64,000 nucleotides of DNA from Mycolicibacterium malmesburyense (GCF_001050015.1 NZ_CVTB01000033.1:35329-99328); one strand, 5' to 3'. Counted from the first letter of the stretch, positions 9,619-18,816 are shown. Translations and numbers: made by a program. Notes: generated from the sequence alone by a model not told the origin.

Positions 9619-10194
9619 ATGGACATCGATGACGCGAACGTGCGTGTCTCCGATGCCGATCGCGAGCACGTGAGGCAGGTGCTCGAAGGCGCGGTCGGTC
9701 AGGGCATGCTCACGCTCGACGAGTACAGCGAACGGGTCGATGTCGTGTTGGCCGCGCGGACCCGTGGTGACCTGCGTCAGGTGTTGGCCGACCTGCCTTC
9801 GACGGATGCGCTGCAACCGCTGGCGGGCGGCAGCGAGCCGCTGCGGGGCCGGATGTCGTCGATCTCGCGACGGGGGCCGTGGACGGTGCCGTCGCGCATC
9901 GACCTCAACAGCCGCCTGTGCGACACCACGCTCGATTTCACCGCCGCGACGTTGCAGAGTCCCACCGTCGTGCTGGACATCGACGACTACTTCAGCTCGA
10001 CGGAGCTGATCCTGCCCGACGGCGCGACCGCCGACCTGACCGGTGTCGAGACGTTCGCCGGGAGCACCACGCTCAAGGTGCCGCACGGTCCGCCCTCCAA
10101 ACGGTTACACCTCGTGGTCCGCGGCCGGGTGCGGTTCGGGTCGGTGACGGCGCGGTACCCGTTCGGGCACACCTTGCGGCGCATGCTCGGATGA
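9619..10194 (+). CDS. DUF1707 domain protein
   Basis: A 191-residue protein whose first 55 residues are a DUF1707 domain (VRVSDADREHVRQVL ... GMLTLDEYSERVD ... AARTRGDLRQVLADLP), a SHOCT-like short helical domain common in actinobacteria. The rest is beta-rich, resembling the cell-wall-active antibiotic response type C-terminal region. There is no signal peptide or membrane segment, so it is predicted cytosolic or peripherally bound. Its function is unknown. The last 90 bases overlap the 3' end of the convergent DUF559 gene, an unusually long antisense tail overlap. Confidence 0.8.
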   Translation: MDIDDANVRVSDADREHVRQVLEGAVGQGMLTLDEYSERVDVVLAARTRGDLRQVLADLPSTDALQPLAGGSEPLRGRMSSISRRGPWTVPSRIDLNSRLCDTTLDFTAATLQSPTVVLDIDDYFSSTELILPDGATADLTGVETFAGSTTLKVPHGPPSKRLHLVVRGRVRFGSVTARYPFGHTLRRMLG

Positions 10195-11055
10195 CGGGCG
10201 CTGGCCGGTCGCGGCGGCGATCTCGGCGATCACTCGCCTCGGATACGCCGTGAGGTCAAGCCAGGTGAAGCGCAACACCTTCCAGCCGAGCAGCGCGATG
10301 ACGTTCTGTCGGTGGCGGTCGACCTGGAATGTGTTGCTGTCGGAGTGGAACGCCCAGCCGTCGACCTCGATCGCAACCTTCTCGCGAGTGAAGGCGACGT
10401 CGACCTTGTAGCCGCCGACGGGATGGTTCGTCCTCCAGCCGACGAATCCGGCGTCGCGCAGAAGCTTGACGAGGAGCCGTTCGGCCTCGGATCGGGCACC
10501 GTCCTGCGCCGCGCGCAGCAGTCGGCGTGCGGCGGGTGAACCGTGTCTGCCTTTGTTGCGCAGTTGGGCCCGCCACAGTTGGGCGAGGTCGACGTGACGC
10601 TGCAGGGCGGTGTCCATCAGCTTCGGCCCGCCGCCGCGTCGGACCGCGGCCTCGACGACGGTCAGGGGCAGCGCGGTGACCCGCAGCCCGGCGCGTTCGA
10701 CGACATCACGGGGCGACAGGTCGCGCCGCCGCAACCGCGTGCCGGCACGCCGTCGGCCGTTGCTCGATTTGGGCACCGTCACCTCGACGACGTCCGGCGT
10801 GAATTTCGACGCTCCGTGCCACCACGCCGCCGCGAGACCGCTGGCGCAGGCGCGGTCGCCGTAGCCCCATACCGCGGCCCGGATACGCGCGGCATCGTTG
10901 AACGGTCGGTCATCGGCGAAATAGACGCCGGGACCGCAGCGACGCCATCGGCCGGTCTGAGCGCGTCGGCGGACGGACTGGTCGCTCAGGCCGATTGTTC
11001 GCGCCTGCGCGAGAGTGATGACGCCGTCGTGATCGCGTAGCAGATCATCGAGCAC
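10105..11055 (-). CDS. DUF559 nuclease-like protein with AbiEi-type winged-helix N-terminus
   Basis: A 316-residue two-part protein. Residues 1-50 (LLRDHDGVITLAQARTIG ... GRWRRCGPGVYF) match the AbiEi antitoxin-type winged helix. Residues about 195-290 are a DUF559/Vsr-like PD-(D/E)xK domain with KVDVAF, VAIEVDGWAFH and the closing VLRFTW motif. Such fusions are common in mycobacteria and have no established role; DNA binding plus cleavage is inferred. No partner toxin gene is next to it. GTG 11055 is the start. The C-terminal 28 residues are encoded opposite the DUF1707 gene and are basic and Pro-rich. A long inverted repeat lies just upstream of its start. Confidence 0.8.
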   Translation of the reverse strand: MLDDLLRDHDGVITLAQARTIGLSDQSVRRRAQTGRWRRCGPGVYFADDRPFNDAARIRAAVWGYGDRACASGLAAAWWHGASKFTPDVVEVTVPKSSNGRRRAGTRLRRRDLSPRDVVERAGLRVTALPLTVVEAAVRRGGGPKLMDTALQRHVDLAQLWRAQLRNKGRHGSPAARRLLRAAQDGARSEAERLLVKLLRDAGFVGWRTNHPVGGYKVDVAFTREKVAIEVDGWAFHSDSNTFQVDRHRQNVIALLGWKVLRFTWLDLTAYPRRVIAEIAAATGQRPSSEHAPQGVPERVPRRHRPEPHPAADHEV

Positions 11056-11096
11056 TGAAATAGGACGTTCGCGCGGTCCGATCGGCTCCCAGTCAT

Positions 11097-11149
11097 GCGA
11101 TTTGTGAGTGAAAACGTTCGGTCAGCGATCGAAATCACTCACAAATCGC
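11097..11149. repeat. Long perfect inverted repeat, element A
   Basis: Arms GCGATTTGTGAGTG (11097-11110) and CACTCACAAATCGC (11136-11149) are perfect inverses, with one further A-T pair inside and a loop of 23-25 nt containing TCAGCGATC. It lies between the DUF559 gene start (11055) and the end of the next minus-strand gene (11164), so it could act as that gene's terminator. Its geometry matches the element at 44268-44324, suggesting a dispersed repeat family. Confidence 0.7.
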
Positions 11150-11163
11150 GGCGGCGGAGCCCG

Positions 11164-11781
11164 CTAGAGGCGGCGGGCGACCCCCGACGAGCGCAGTTCG
11201 AGCGCGGCGAGGCCGCGGATCGCGTCGGCGTCATGAGTGCGCCACGCGCCGACCGGGTCGGCGTGGACGGCGACCAGCTTGGCCAGTGGCCGGTTGGCCA
11301 GCGCGCGCAGCGCCAACAACTGCTCGCCGGCGGGCGTGCGGGCCAGCGTGATCGCGGTCCACTTGCGGCGGAAGAAACGCAGCCGCAGGTACAGCCACGG
11401 CATCGCGACGAACAGGATCGGCGGCGCGGCCACCGCCAGCGCCAGCACCCACGCCAGCCACGACGCGGTGGTGTCGAGGCTGTGGCCGGCGCCCGCGATA
11501 TCGAGCGCGGCCTCGCTGGCGGCCCGCAGCGGCTTGCTGAGCGCGTCGCCGATCAGCGGGAAGGAGTCGGTGCGCTCACCCGCCGCGTCGAGGTTGTCGG
11601 CCACGCCGTTGGCGCCGGTCTCCACCTGGCGGCCCACCGCGGCGATGGTGGAGACAGCCGAGTGCACGGCCATGCCGACCAGCACCCACACCGTGGTCCA
11701 GGCGACCACGGCGATGTCGCTGACGAGCTGGCCCATGATGCGCGACGGTGTGGTGGCATAGGGGATAAACCGCGAAGTCAT
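11164..11781 (-). CDS. Conserved transmembrane protein (Rv0779c-like)
   Basis: A 205-residue membrane protein with two clear hydrophobic helices, about residues 22-45 (VAWTTVWVLVGMAVHSAVSTI) and about 107-135 (LAWVLALAVAAPPILFVAMP), separated by a roughly 60-residue, probably extracytoplasmic, loop. The C-terminal 65 residues are basic and likely cytosolic (LRLRFFRRKW). No enzymatic motif is visible. M. tuberculosis has an equivalent gene (Rv0779c) between cyp126 and purC. It is divergent from purC with 31 bases between the start codons, so the two promoters overlap. The start is ATG 11781. Confidence 0.8.
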   Translation of the reverse strand: MTSRFIPYATTPSRIMGQLVSDIAVVAWTTVWVLVGMAVHSAVSTIAAVGRQVETGANGVADNLDAAGERTDSFPLIGDALSKPLRAASEAALDIAGAGHSLDTTASWLAWVLALAVAAPPILFVAMPWLYLRLRFFRRKWTAITLARTPAGEQLLALRALANRPLAKLVAVHADPVGAWRTHDADAIRGLAALELRSSGVARRL

Positions 11782-11800
11782 GGCAGTAGATGCTGCCCGA

Positions 11801-11806
11801 TAGGCT
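11801..11806 (+). promoter_or_regulatory. Probable -10 box of purC (leaderless)
   Basis: TAGGCT (TANNNT) ends 6 nt before ATG 11813 with no Shine-Dalgarno. The box lies inside the 31-base gap to the divergent membrane-protein gene, so expression of the two may interfere. Confidence 0.55.
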
Positions 11807-11812
11807 GGCCCG

Positions 11813-12700
11813 ATGCGCCCCGCTCTGTCCGACTACGAACATCTGGCCAGCGGCAAGGTTCGCGAACTGTATCGCGTGGACGACGAGACTCTGCTCTTCG
11901 TGGCCAGCGACCGCATCTCCGCCTACGACTACATCCTCGACTCGCAGATCCCCGACAAGGGCCGCATCCTCACCGCGATGAGCGTGTTCTTTTTCAACCT
12001 GATCGATGCGCCCAACCACCTCGCCGGTCCTCCCGACGACGAGCGCATTCCCGCCGACGTGCTGGGCCGCGCGCTGGTGGTCCGGGAACTCGAGATGCTG
12101 CCGGTGGAAGCGGTGGCCCGCGGCTATCTCACCGGTTCGGGCCTCATCGACTACCAGAAGACCGGCGCCGTGTGCGGTATCGCGCTACCCGCCGGGCTGG
12201 TCGAGGCCAGCAAGTTCGACGAGCCGCTGTTCACCCCCGCGACGAAAGCCGAACTGGGACAACACGACGAGAACATCTCGTTCGACGCCGTGATCGAGCT
12301 GATCGGCGAACAACGCGCGCAGCAGTTGCGCGACCGGACGCTGGAGACCTACCGCCGCGGAGCCGAGCACGCGTTGACCAAGGGGATCATCGTCGCCGAC
12401 ACCAAGTTCGAATTCGGCGTGGACGAAGACGGCGAACTGCGATTGGCCGACGAGGTGTTCACCCCCGACTCGAGCAGGTACTGGCGTGCCGACGACTGGA
12501 AGGAAGGCGTCGTGCAGCAGAGCTTCGACAAGCAGTTCGTCCGCAACTGGCTCACGAGCCCGGAGTCGGGGTGGGACCGCGCCGGGGGCACACCGCCCCC
12601 GCCGCTGCCGCCCGACGTCGTGGCCGCCACCCGCACCCGTTACATCGAGGCGTACGAGCGCATTTCGGGGCTGAACTTCGGCGATTGGATCGGGGCATGA
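11813..12700 (+). CDS. purC: Phosphoribosylaminoimidazole-succinocarboxamide synthase (SAICAR synthetase)
   Basis: PurC couples CAIR with aspartate using ATP to give SAICAR, in the cytosol. The 295-residue protein is full length for the single-domain bacterial/yeast type. Visible motifs are [21 protein letters not shown] at the N-terminus with the SAYDYIL loop, [13 protein letters not shown], and the metal/ATP segment [15 protein letters not shown] about residue 190. ATG 11813 begins [18 protein letters not shown], standard for mycobacterial PurC. The stop overlaps the ptrB start by ATGA, implying coupled translation, as for Rv0780-Rv0781. Confidence 0.97.
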   Translation: MRPALSDYEHLASGKVRELYRVDDETLLFVASDRISAYDYILDSQIPDKGRILTAMSVFFFNLIDAPNHLAGPPDDERIPADVLGRALVVRELEMLPVEAVARGYLTGSGLIDYQKTGAVCGIALPAGLVEASKFDEPLFTPATKAELGQHDENISFDAVIELIGEQRAQQLRDRTLETYRRGAEHALTKGIIVADTKFEFGVDEDGELRLADEVFTPDSSRYWRADDWKEGVVQQSFDKQFVRNWLTSPESGWDRAGGTPPPPLPPDVVAATRTRYIEAYERISGLNFGDWIGA

Positions 12701-14802
12701 ACCCGCCGGTGGCCAAGCGCGTCGACACGAAGCGTGAACACCACGGCGACGTCTTCCTCGACCCCTACGAGTGGCTGCGCGACAAGGATGATCCCGAGGT
12801 GGTCGCGTACCTCGAGGCGGAGAACGCCTACACCGAGCACGTCACCGAGCACCTTGCACCGCTGCGGCAGGCCATCTTCGACGAGATCAAGGCCCGCACC
12901 AAGGAGACCGACCTGTCGGTGCCGACCAGGCGCGACGCATGGTGGTACTACGGGCGCAGCTTCGAGGGCAAGCAGTACAGCGTGCACTGCCGTTGTCCCG
13001 TCGCCGATCCCGACGACTGGACACCTCCGGTGCTCGACGAGAACACCGAGATCCCCGGCGAGCAGATCCTGCTCGACGAGAACATCGAGGCCGAGGGCCT
13101 CGAGTTCTTCTCGCTCGGCGCCGCCTCGGTCAGCCTGGACGGCAACATCCTGGCGTATTCGGTGGATACCAAGGGTGATGAGCGATACACGCTGCGGTTC
13201 AAGGATTTACGCACCGGCGAGCTGTATGAGGACACCATCGTCGGGATCGGCCCCGGAGCCACCTGGGCCGCCGACAACCGCACCGTCTACTACACGACCG
13301 TCGACGAGGCCTGGCGCCCGGACACCATCTGGCGGCACCGCCTCGGTTCGGGGCTGCCCGCGCAGAGGGTCTATCACGAACCCGACGAACGGTACTGGCT
13401 CGGCGTCGGCCGGACGCGCAGCGACAAATACATCATCATCGCCGCCGGAAGCGCCGTGACCTCCGAGATCCGCTACGCCGACGCGACGGACCCGGAGGCC
13501 GATTTCGCCGTCGTGTGGCCACGCCGCGACTTCGTCGAGTATTCCGTCGAGCATGCCGTGATCGGCGGCGAGGACCGGTTCCTCATCCTGCACAACGACG
13601 GCGCGGTGAACTTCACCCTCGTCGAGGCGCCCGTCAGCGACCCCACCGCGGTGCGCACACTGATCGAGCACCGCGACGACGTCCGCCTCGACTCCGTCGA
13701 CGCGTTCTCCCAACACCTCGTCGTCAGCTACCGCAGTGAGGCGCTGCCGAAGATCCAGTTGTGGCCGCTGTACCCGAGCGGTGAATACGGCCGTCCCGAG
13801 GACTTCACCTTCGAGTCCGAGCTGACGTCGGCGGGGCTGAGCGCGAACCCCAACTGGAGTGCGCCCAAACTGCGCATCGGCGCCACCTCGTACACCACCC
13901 CGGTGCGCATCTACGACATCGACCTCGCCACCGGCGAACGGACCCTGCTGCGCGAACAGCCCGTGCTCGGCGACTATCGGCCCGAAGACTATGTGGAGCG
14001 CCGGGATTGGGCGATCGCGCCGGACGGCGTGCGGGTACCGATCTCGATCGTGCACAAGATCGGTCTGCAGTATCCGGCGCCCACACTGCTGTACGGGTAC
14101 GGCGCCTACGAGGCCTGCGAGGACCCGCGGTTCTCGATCGCGCGGCTGTCGCTGCTCGACAGGGGAATGGTGTTCGCGGTGGCGCACGTGCGGGGCGGCG
14201 GCGAGCTCGGCCGACCGTGGTACGAGCACGGCAAGATGCTCGAGAAGACGAACAGCTTCACCGATTTCATCGCCGTCGCACGGCATCTCGTGCAGACCGA
14301 TGTCACTCGTGCGGAGAACCTCGTGGCCTACGGCGGCAGCGCCGGCGGCCTGCTGGTCGGCGCCGTGGCCAACATGGCGCCGGAGTCGTTCGCCGGCGTC
14401 CTCGCGGTGGTGCCGTTCGTCGACCCGCTCACCACCATCCTCGACCCGTCGCTGCCGCTCACGGTCACCGAGTGGGACGAGTGGGGAAACCCGTTGGAGA
14501 ACAAGGACGTCTACGAGTACATGAAGTCCTACTCGCCCTACGAGAACGTCGAGGCCAAGGACTATCCGCAGATCCTCGCGATGACGTCGCTGAACGACAC
14601 CCGGGTGTACTACGTCGAGCCCGCGAAATGGGTTGCGGCGCTGCGCCACGCCAAGACCGACGATCATCCCGTGCTGCTGAAGACCGAGATGAACGCCGGC
14701 CATGGCGGTATCAGCGGACGCTACGAACGCTGGAAGGAAACCGCCTTCCAGTACGCCTGGCTATTGGATGCCGCTCAGGCCGATCACGAGCGCCGCCCCT
14801 AG
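12697..14802 (+). CDS. ptrB: Oligopeptidase B (S9A prolyl oligopeptidase family)
   Basis: A cytosolic serine oligopeptidase that cleaves short peptides after basic residues. The 701-residue product has the N-terminal beta-propeller (residues about 75-410) and C-terminal alpha/beta-hydrolase domain. Catalytic residues are visible: Ser in [12 protein letters not shown] (about 549), Asp in SLNDTRV (about 632) and His in AGHGGISGR (about 668). GYGAYE precedes the oxyanion region. In M. tuberculosis the gene is split into Rv0781/Rv0782; here it is one intact frame. ATG 12697 overlaps the purC stop (ATGA). The 3' end overlaps the convergent DoxX-like gene by 42 bases. Confidence 0.95.
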   Translation: MNPPVAKRVDTKREHHGDVFLDPYEWLRDKDDPEVVAYLEAENAYTEHVTEHLAPLRQAIFDEIKARTKETDLSVPTRRDAWWYYGRSFEGKQYSVHCRCPVADPDDWTPPVLDENTEIPGEQILLDENIEAEGLEFFSLGAASVSLDGNILAYSVDTKGDERYTLRFKDLRTGELYEDTIVGIGPGATWAADNRTVYYTTVDEAWRPDTIWRHRLGSGLPAQRVYHEPDERYWLGVGRTRSDKYIIIAAGSAVTSEIRYADATDPEADFAVVWPRRDFVEYSVEHAVIGGEDRFLILHNDGAVNFTLVEAPVSDPTAVRTLIEHRDDVRLDSVDAFSQHLVVSYRSEALPKIQLWPLYPSGEYGRPEDFTFESELTSAGLSANPNWSAPKLRIGATSYTTPVRIYDIDLATGERTLLREQPVLGDYRPEDYVERRDWAIAPDGVRVPISIVHKIGLQYPAPTLLYGYGAYEACEDPRFSIARLSLLDRGMVFAVAHVRGGGELGRPWYEHGKMLEKTNSFTDFIAVARHLVQTDVTRAENLVAYGGSAGGLLVGAVANMAPESFAGVLAVVPFVDPLTTILDPSLPLTVTEWDEWGNPLENKDVYEYMKSYSPYENVEAKDYPQILAMTSLNDTRVYYVEPAKWVAALRHAKTDDHPVLLKTEMNAGHGGISGRYERWKETAFQYAWLLDAAQADHERRP

Positions 14803-15210
14803 AATGACGACCTGCTCGGCGGTGCGCAGATCCAGCCGGGTCGTCATCGACTTCGGTGGGTTCGGCATCCGCGAGGCGTAGACGTTGGCCGGGAACATCG
14901 CGATCATCAACACGAACAGGCAGACCGCGGCGGCGACCCGCGTGGGCGGATACAGCAGGCCTGCGGCGCCGACGAGTTCGAGCACGCCGGTGACGGTGAC
15001 CAGGGCCGCCGGGGCGGGCAGCCGCGGCGGGACGATGGCGATCATGTCGCGGCGCAGCGGGTTGACGAAGTGCGCGATCCCGGTGAGCGCGAACATCGCG
15101 GCCAGGCCGAAGGCGACGGCCGACGGCCAGCTGGCGACGTAGTCGACGCCCAGCCAGCCGACCACGCGTGCGCCGAGCGTCCCCAGGATCAGCGTGATGA
15201 GAACGGCCAT
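14761..15210 (-). CDS. DoxX-like membrane protein controlled by adjacent TetR
   Basis: A 149-residue protein with four hydrophobic helices and the DoxX-like motifs GIAHFVNPLRRDMIAIVPP and MFPANVYASRM. Its function is unknown; homologues are small membrane proteins often linked to redox stress. ATG 15210 is the start. The gene is divergent from a TetR regulator; the 84-base gap holds a 13-bp inverted repeat and, on this strand, TTGACA-17-TACGTT (-35 at 15273-15268), a strong promoter overlapped by one operator half. The last 42 bases overlap the 3' end of ptrB. It is a paralogue in fold of the 1192-1614 gene. Confidence 0.8.
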   Translation of the reverse strand: MAVLITLILGTLGARVVGWLGVDYVASWPSAVAFGLAAMFALTGIAHFVNPLRRDMIAIVPPRLPAPAALVTVTGVLELVGAAGLLYPPTRVAAAVCLFVLMIAMFPANVYASRMPNPPKSMTTRLDLRTAEQVVILGAALVIGLSGIQ

Positions 15211-15221
15211 GACGAGACTCC

Positions 15222-15277
15222 AATCTTGACAGTGACAAGTTCCAAACGTAGGCAACAATCTAGCCACTGTCAAGATT
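15222..15277. promoter_or_regulatory. TetR operator and divergent promoters
   Basis: AATCTTGACAGTG at 15222-15234 and CACTGTCAAGATT at 15265-15277 form a perfect 13-bp inverted repeat with a 30-base gap. The right copy contains the minus-strand -35 TTGACA of the DoxX-like gene (spacer 17, -10 TACGTT). It also lies just upstream of the plus-strand -10 TATGAT (15283-15288), which is 6 nt before the TetR ATG. A TetR dimer bound to each copy would block both promoters. The binding protein is inferred from adjacency. Confidence 0.65.
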
Positions 15278-15294
15278 TCCGCTATGATGGCGAC

Positions 15295-15852
15295 ATGAGC
15301 AGGACGTCCTACCACCACGGCGATTTGAAGGCCGTCATCCTCGGGGAGGCGGCGACCCTGGTCGCCGAGCGCGGCGCCGACGGAATCTCGCTGCGCGAAC
15401 TCGCGCGGGTCGCCGGGGTGTCGCACGCCGCGCCCGCGCACCACTTCACCGACCGGCGCGGGCTGTTCACCGCGCTGGCCGCGGAGGGCTGGCTCAAACT
15501 GGCGGCGGCGCTGTCCGATGCCGGGCCCGAATTCATCGATGCCGCACTGGCGTACGTGCGCTTCGCGCTCGATAATCCCGGCCACTACGCGGTGATGTTC
15601 GACCGGTCGCTCGTCGATCCGGCCAACACGGAGTTGAAGGCGGCCCAGGATGCGGCGGGTGACGAACTGAGGAAAGGTGTCGGCACCCTCGACGATCCGC
15701 GCGCCGCGCAGGATCCGCAGGCCGCCGCGCTGGCGGCCTGGTCACTGGTGCACGGCTTTTCGCTGTTGTGGTTGAACAAGGCGATCGACGCGGACGGCGA
15801 TCCGCTCGCGACCGTGCACCGGGTCGCGGGCATGCTTTTCGAGACCGGGTAA
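15295..15852 (+). CDS. TetR-family regulator of the DoxX divergon
   Basis: A 185-residue repressor. The N-terminal helix-turn-helix is typical (YHHGDLKAVILGEAATLVAERG ... LARVAGVSHAAPAHHF). The C-terminal half matches the TetR_C WHG group (WSLVHGFSLLWLNKAI). The -10 TATGAT ends 6 nt before ATG 15295, so the message is probably leaderless, and one operator half lies immediately upstream, giving autorepression. The gene is divergent from the DoxX-like protein, the most likely target. The stop codon TAA is part of the -10 of the following glutathione peroxidase gene. Confidence 0.88.
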   Translation: MSRTSYHHGDLKAVILGEAATLVAERGADGISLRELARVAGVSHAAPAHHFTDRRGLFTALAAEGWLKLAAALSDAGPEFIDAALAYVRFALDNPGHYAVMFDRSLVDPANTELKAAQDAAGDELRKGVGTLDDPRAAQDPQAAALAAWSLVHGFSLLWLNKAIDADGDPLATVHRVAGMLFETG

Positions 15853-15861
15853 CGTGCGGGC

Positions 15862-16359
15862 ATGACCGACACTCCGCTGACCGACATCGCTGTGACCACT
15901 CTCGACGGCCGCGACACCACGCTCGGCGACCTGGCCGACGGCGCCGCGTTGGTGGTCAACGTCGCCTCGAAATGCGGTCTCACTCCGCAGTACACGGCGC
16001 TCGAACAACTGGCCAAGGACTACCGCGACCGCGGGCTCACCGTGATCGGCGTGCCGTGCAACCAGTTCATGGGCCAGGAACCCGGAACCGCCGAAGAGAT
16101 CCAGGAATTCTGCTCCACGACCTACGGCGTGACGTTCCCGTTGCTCGCCAAGACCGACGTCAACGGCGCCGACCGGCACCCGCTGTACAGCGAGCTGACC
16201 AAGACGCCCGACGACAGCGGCGAGGCAGGCGACATCCAGTGGAACTTCGAGAAGTTCCTGCTCGCGCCGGGCGGCCAGGTCGTCAAGCGGTTCCGGCCCC
16301 GCACCGAACCCGACGCGCCCGAGGTGATCGCGGCCATCGAGGGCGTCCTGCCGCGATAG
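15862..16359 (+). CDS. Glutathione peroxidase-family thiol peroxidase
   Basis: A 165-residue cytosolic peroxidase of the GPx/BsaA family, reducing hydroperoxides; in actinobacteria the reductant is more likely thioredoxin than glutathione. The peroxidatic Cys is in VASKCGLTPQY (about residue 38), the second Cys is in GVPCNQFMGQEPG (about 72), and the WNFEKFLL motif supplies the Trp/Asn of the active site. There is no selenocysteine. TAACGT at 15850-15855 ends 6 nt before ATG 15862, so it appears leaderless, and the box overlaps the stop codon of the TetR gene. Confidence 0.9.
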   Translation: MTDTPLTDIAVTTLDGRDTTLGDLADGAALVVNVASKCGLTPQYTALEQLAKDYRDRGLTVIGVPCNQFMGQEPGTAEEIQEFCSTTYGVTFPLLAKTDVNGADRHPLYSELTKTPDDSGEAGDIQWNFEKFLLAPGGQVVKRFRPRTEPDAPEVIAAIEGVLPR

Positions 16360-16428
16360 CCCCCGATGGTCAACTGCCGTCAGCGTGTTGGAAACCGTTG
16401 AGACACCTGACGTTGCCACACTGACGGC

Positions 16429-17133
16429 GTGGCTGGACAGCTGATCGTCTCCGTCTCCGGAATCACCGATCGCACGCTGCCCGACGTGGCGGAGTTCTGC
16501 ACGCGACTCGACGCCCGCGGTGTGCCGGTCTCGTTGCTGGTGGCGCCCAGGGTCAAGGGCGGCTTCCGCCTCGAGGACGACGCCGCCACGGTTCAGTGGC
16601 TCGCCGCAAGGCGCGATGCCGGCGACGCGCTCGTGCTGCACGGCTTCGACGAGGCCGCCACCAAGAAACGCCGCGGTGAATTCGCGACGCTCCTCGCACA
16701 CGAGGCCGGGCTGCGATTGACGGCCGCCGACCGCGTGATGGAGCACCTGGGGCTGCGTACGCGGCTGTTCGCGGCGCCGGGATGGGCGGTGTCGCGTGGC
16801 ACCGTCGTGATGTTGCCGCACAGAGGGTTTCGACTCCTCGCCGGGCTGACCGAGATCACCGATCTGGTCCGCGGGACGGCCGTGCGCTCCCGCGTGCTCG
16901 GTATCGGCGAAGGCTTCCTGAGCGAGCCGTGGTGGTGTCGCACGCTGGTGCTGTCCGCCGAGCGGACGGCGCGACGCGGCGGGATCGTCCGGGTCGCCGT
17001 GGCCGCCAGGCACCTGCGCAAGCCGGGACCGCGGGGGGCGATGCTCGACGCCGTCGACCTCGCGCTGCTGCACCGGTGCGCGCCGGATACCTACGAATGG
17101 CGGCCGCAGGCCCCAATGACGGCCGTCGCATAG
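16429..17133 (+). CDS. DUF2334 polysaccharide-deacetylase-like protein (Rv0784-like)
   Basis: A 234-residue protein with the NodB/polysaccharide-deacetylase-type fold seen in DUF2334. The motifs are LIVSVSGITDRTLPDVAEF at the start (replacing the usual DD metal motif with a non-canonical sequence), DALVLHGFDE (about residue 68) and LFAAPGWAVS (about 110). The missing first Asp pair raises doubt about catalysis. There is no signal peptide, so it is predicted cytosolic. GTG 16429 is the start. The gene position matches Rv0784, of unknown function. The FAD dehydrogenase follows 24 bases on. Confidence 0.75.
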   Translation: MAGQLIVSVSGITDRTLPDVAEFCTRLDARGVPVSLLVAPRVKGGFRLEDDAATVQWLAARRDAGDALVLHGFDEAATKKRRGEFATLLAHEAGLRLTAADRVMEHLGLRTRLFAAPGWAVSRGTVVMLPHRGFRLLAGLTEITDLVRGTAVRSRVLGIGEGFLSEPWWCRTLVLSAERTARRGGIVRVAVAARHLRKPGPRGAMLDAVDLALLHRCAPDTYEWRPQAPMTAVA

Positions 17134-17144
17134 CGCCGGCCCGC

Positions 17145-17150
17145 TAACGT
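17145..17150 (+). promoter_or_regulatory. Probable -10 box of the FAD dehydrogenase gene
   Basis: TAACGT (TANNNT) ends 7 nt before ATG 17158 with no Shine-Dalgarno, fixing the start at MADADVIVVGAG and suggesting a leaderless mRNA. Confidence 0.5.
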
Positions 17151-17157
17151 GGCGGCC

Positions 17158-18795
17158 ATGGCAGATGCTGACGTCATCGTCGTCGGGGCCGGGCTGGCGG
17201 GTCTGGTGGCGGCCTGCGAACTCGTCGAGCGAGGCCGCCGCGTGCTGATCGTCGACCAGGAGAACCCCAACAACATCGGCGGCCAGGCGTACTGGTCGTT
17301 CGGCGGCCTGTTCTTCGTCGACAGCCCGGAACAGCGGCGGTTGGGCATCCGCGACAGCCACGAGTTGGCGCTGCAGGACTGGCTGGGTTCGGCGGGATTC
17401 GACCGCCCGGAGGACCACTGGCCGCGGCAGTGGGCACACGCCTACGTCGATTTCGCCGCGGGGGAGAAGCGTGGCTGGCTGCGCGAGCGTGGCCTGCAGA
17501 CGTTCCCGATCGTCGGGTGGGCCGAACGCGGTGGATACGACGCGCGCGGACACGGCAACTCGGTGCCGCGATTCCACATCACCTGGGGCACCGGCCCGGC
17601 GATCGTCGACATCTTCGCTCGACGGCTGACAGGGCGGGCCCGCTATGCGCACCGGCACAGGGTCGACGAACTCATCGTCGACAACGGCGCCGTCGTGGGG
17701 GTGCGCGGAACGGTGCTCGAACCCTCCGACGCCCCTCGCGGAGTCGCCACCTCACGAGAGCCGGTCGGACAGTTCGAGTTTCGCGCCCAGGCGGTGATCG
17801 TTGCGAGCGGCGGCATCGGCGGCAACCACGACCTGGTGCGGCAGAACTGGCCGAAACGGATGGGCCGGGTACCCGAACAGCTGCTGTCCGGTGTGCCCGC
17901 GCACGTCGACGGACGCATGATCGGCATCACCGAGGGCGCCGGGGCTCGGGTCATCAACAGCGACCGGATGTGGCACTACACCGAGGGCATCACCAACTAC
18001 GACCCGATCTGGCCGCTGCACGGCATCCGGATCCTGCCCGGACCGTCGTCATTGTGGTTGGACGCCAACGGCAATCGGCTGCCGTCGCCGCTGTATCCCG
18101 GATTCGACACGCTCGGCACGCTCGAACACATCGCCCGGACGGGGCAGGACTACACGTGGTTCATCCTCAACGCCCGGATCATCGCCAAGGAGTTCGCGCT
18201 CTCGGGTCAGGAACAGAACCCGGACCTCACCGGCCGCAGCATCCGCGACGTGTTGTCCCGGGTGCGTCCCGGCGCGCCGGCGCCGGTGCAGGCGTTCGTC
18301 GACCGTGGCGTCGACTTCGTCAGCGCCGACTCGCTGCGCGACCTGGTGTCGTCCATGAACGCGGTGCCCGATGTGCTCCCGCTCGATTACGCGACGGTCG
18401 AGGCCGAGGTCACCGCCCGCGACCGGGAGGTCGCCAACAAGTTCACCAAGGACATGCAGATCGCGTCGATCCGGGTGGCGCGCAACTACCTCGGCGACCG
18501 CGTGAGCCGCGTGGTCGCACCACACCGGCTGACCGACCCCAAGGCCGGACCACTGATCGCGGTGAAGTTGCACATCTTGACACGAAAGTCGTTGGGCGGC
18601 CTGGAGACCGATCTCGACGCGCGGGTGCTCAAACCGGACGGCGGCGTGTTCGGCGGGCTGTACGCCGCCGGGGAGGCGGCGGGCTTCGGCGGCGGCGGTG
18701 TGCACGGCTACCGGTCGCTGGAGGGCACTTTCCTCGGCGGTTGCGTGTTCTCCGGGCGGGCCGCGGGCCGCGCGGCGGCACGCGATACGGCCTGA
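17158..18795 (+). CDS. FAD-binding dehydrogenase, KstD-like (Rv0785-like)
   Basis: A 545-residue flavoprotein of the FAD-dependent oxidoreductase 2 family. It has the dinucleotide-binding VIVVGAGLAGLVAACEL with the following acidic VDQEN (residues 5-40), a middle VIVASGGIGGNHDLV and the C-terminal FAD motif GLYAAGEAAGFGGGGVHGYR. The fold is shared with 3-ketosteroid dehydrogenases and fumarate reductases; the steroid-dehydrogenase catalytic tyrosines cannot be confirmed by eye, so the substrate is unassigned. It is cytosolic. The neighbour set matches Rv0784-Rv0786c. The start is set by the -10 spacing. Confidence 0.88.
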   Translation: MADADVIVVGAGLAGLVAACELVERGRRVLIVDQENPNNIGGQAYWSFGGLFFVDSPEQRRLGIRDSHELALQDWLGSAGFDRPEDHWPRQWAHAYVDFAAGEKRGWLRERGLQTFPIVGWAERGGYDARGHGNSVPRFHITWGTGPAIVDIFARRLTGRARYAHRHRVDELIVDNGAVVGVRGTVLEPSDAPRGVATSREPVGQFEFRAQAVIVASGGIGGNHDLVRQNWPKRMGRVPEQLLSGVPAHVDGRMIGITEGAGARVINSDRMWHYTEGITNYDPIWPLHGIRILPGPSSLWLDANGNRLPSPLYPGFDTLGTLEHIARTGQDYTWFILNARIIAKEFALSGQEQNPDLTGRSIRDVLSRVRPGAPAPVQAFVDRGVDFVSADSLRDLVSSMNAVPDVLPLDYATVEAEVTARDREVANKFTKDMQIASIRVARNYLGDRVSRVVAPHRLTDPKAGPLIAVKLHILTRKSLGGLETDLDARVLKPDGGVFGGLYAAGEAAGFGGGGVHGYRSLEGTFLGGCVFSGRAAGRAAARDTA

Positions 18796-18816
18796 CTCAG
18801 AACCCCGCGGCCGACG

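Noticed and set aside
11095..12696. Long in-frame extension upstream of ptrB across purC
   Set aside because: The ptrB ATG at 12697 overlaps the purC stop and the extension has shadow composition. purC in another frame is the real gene there.
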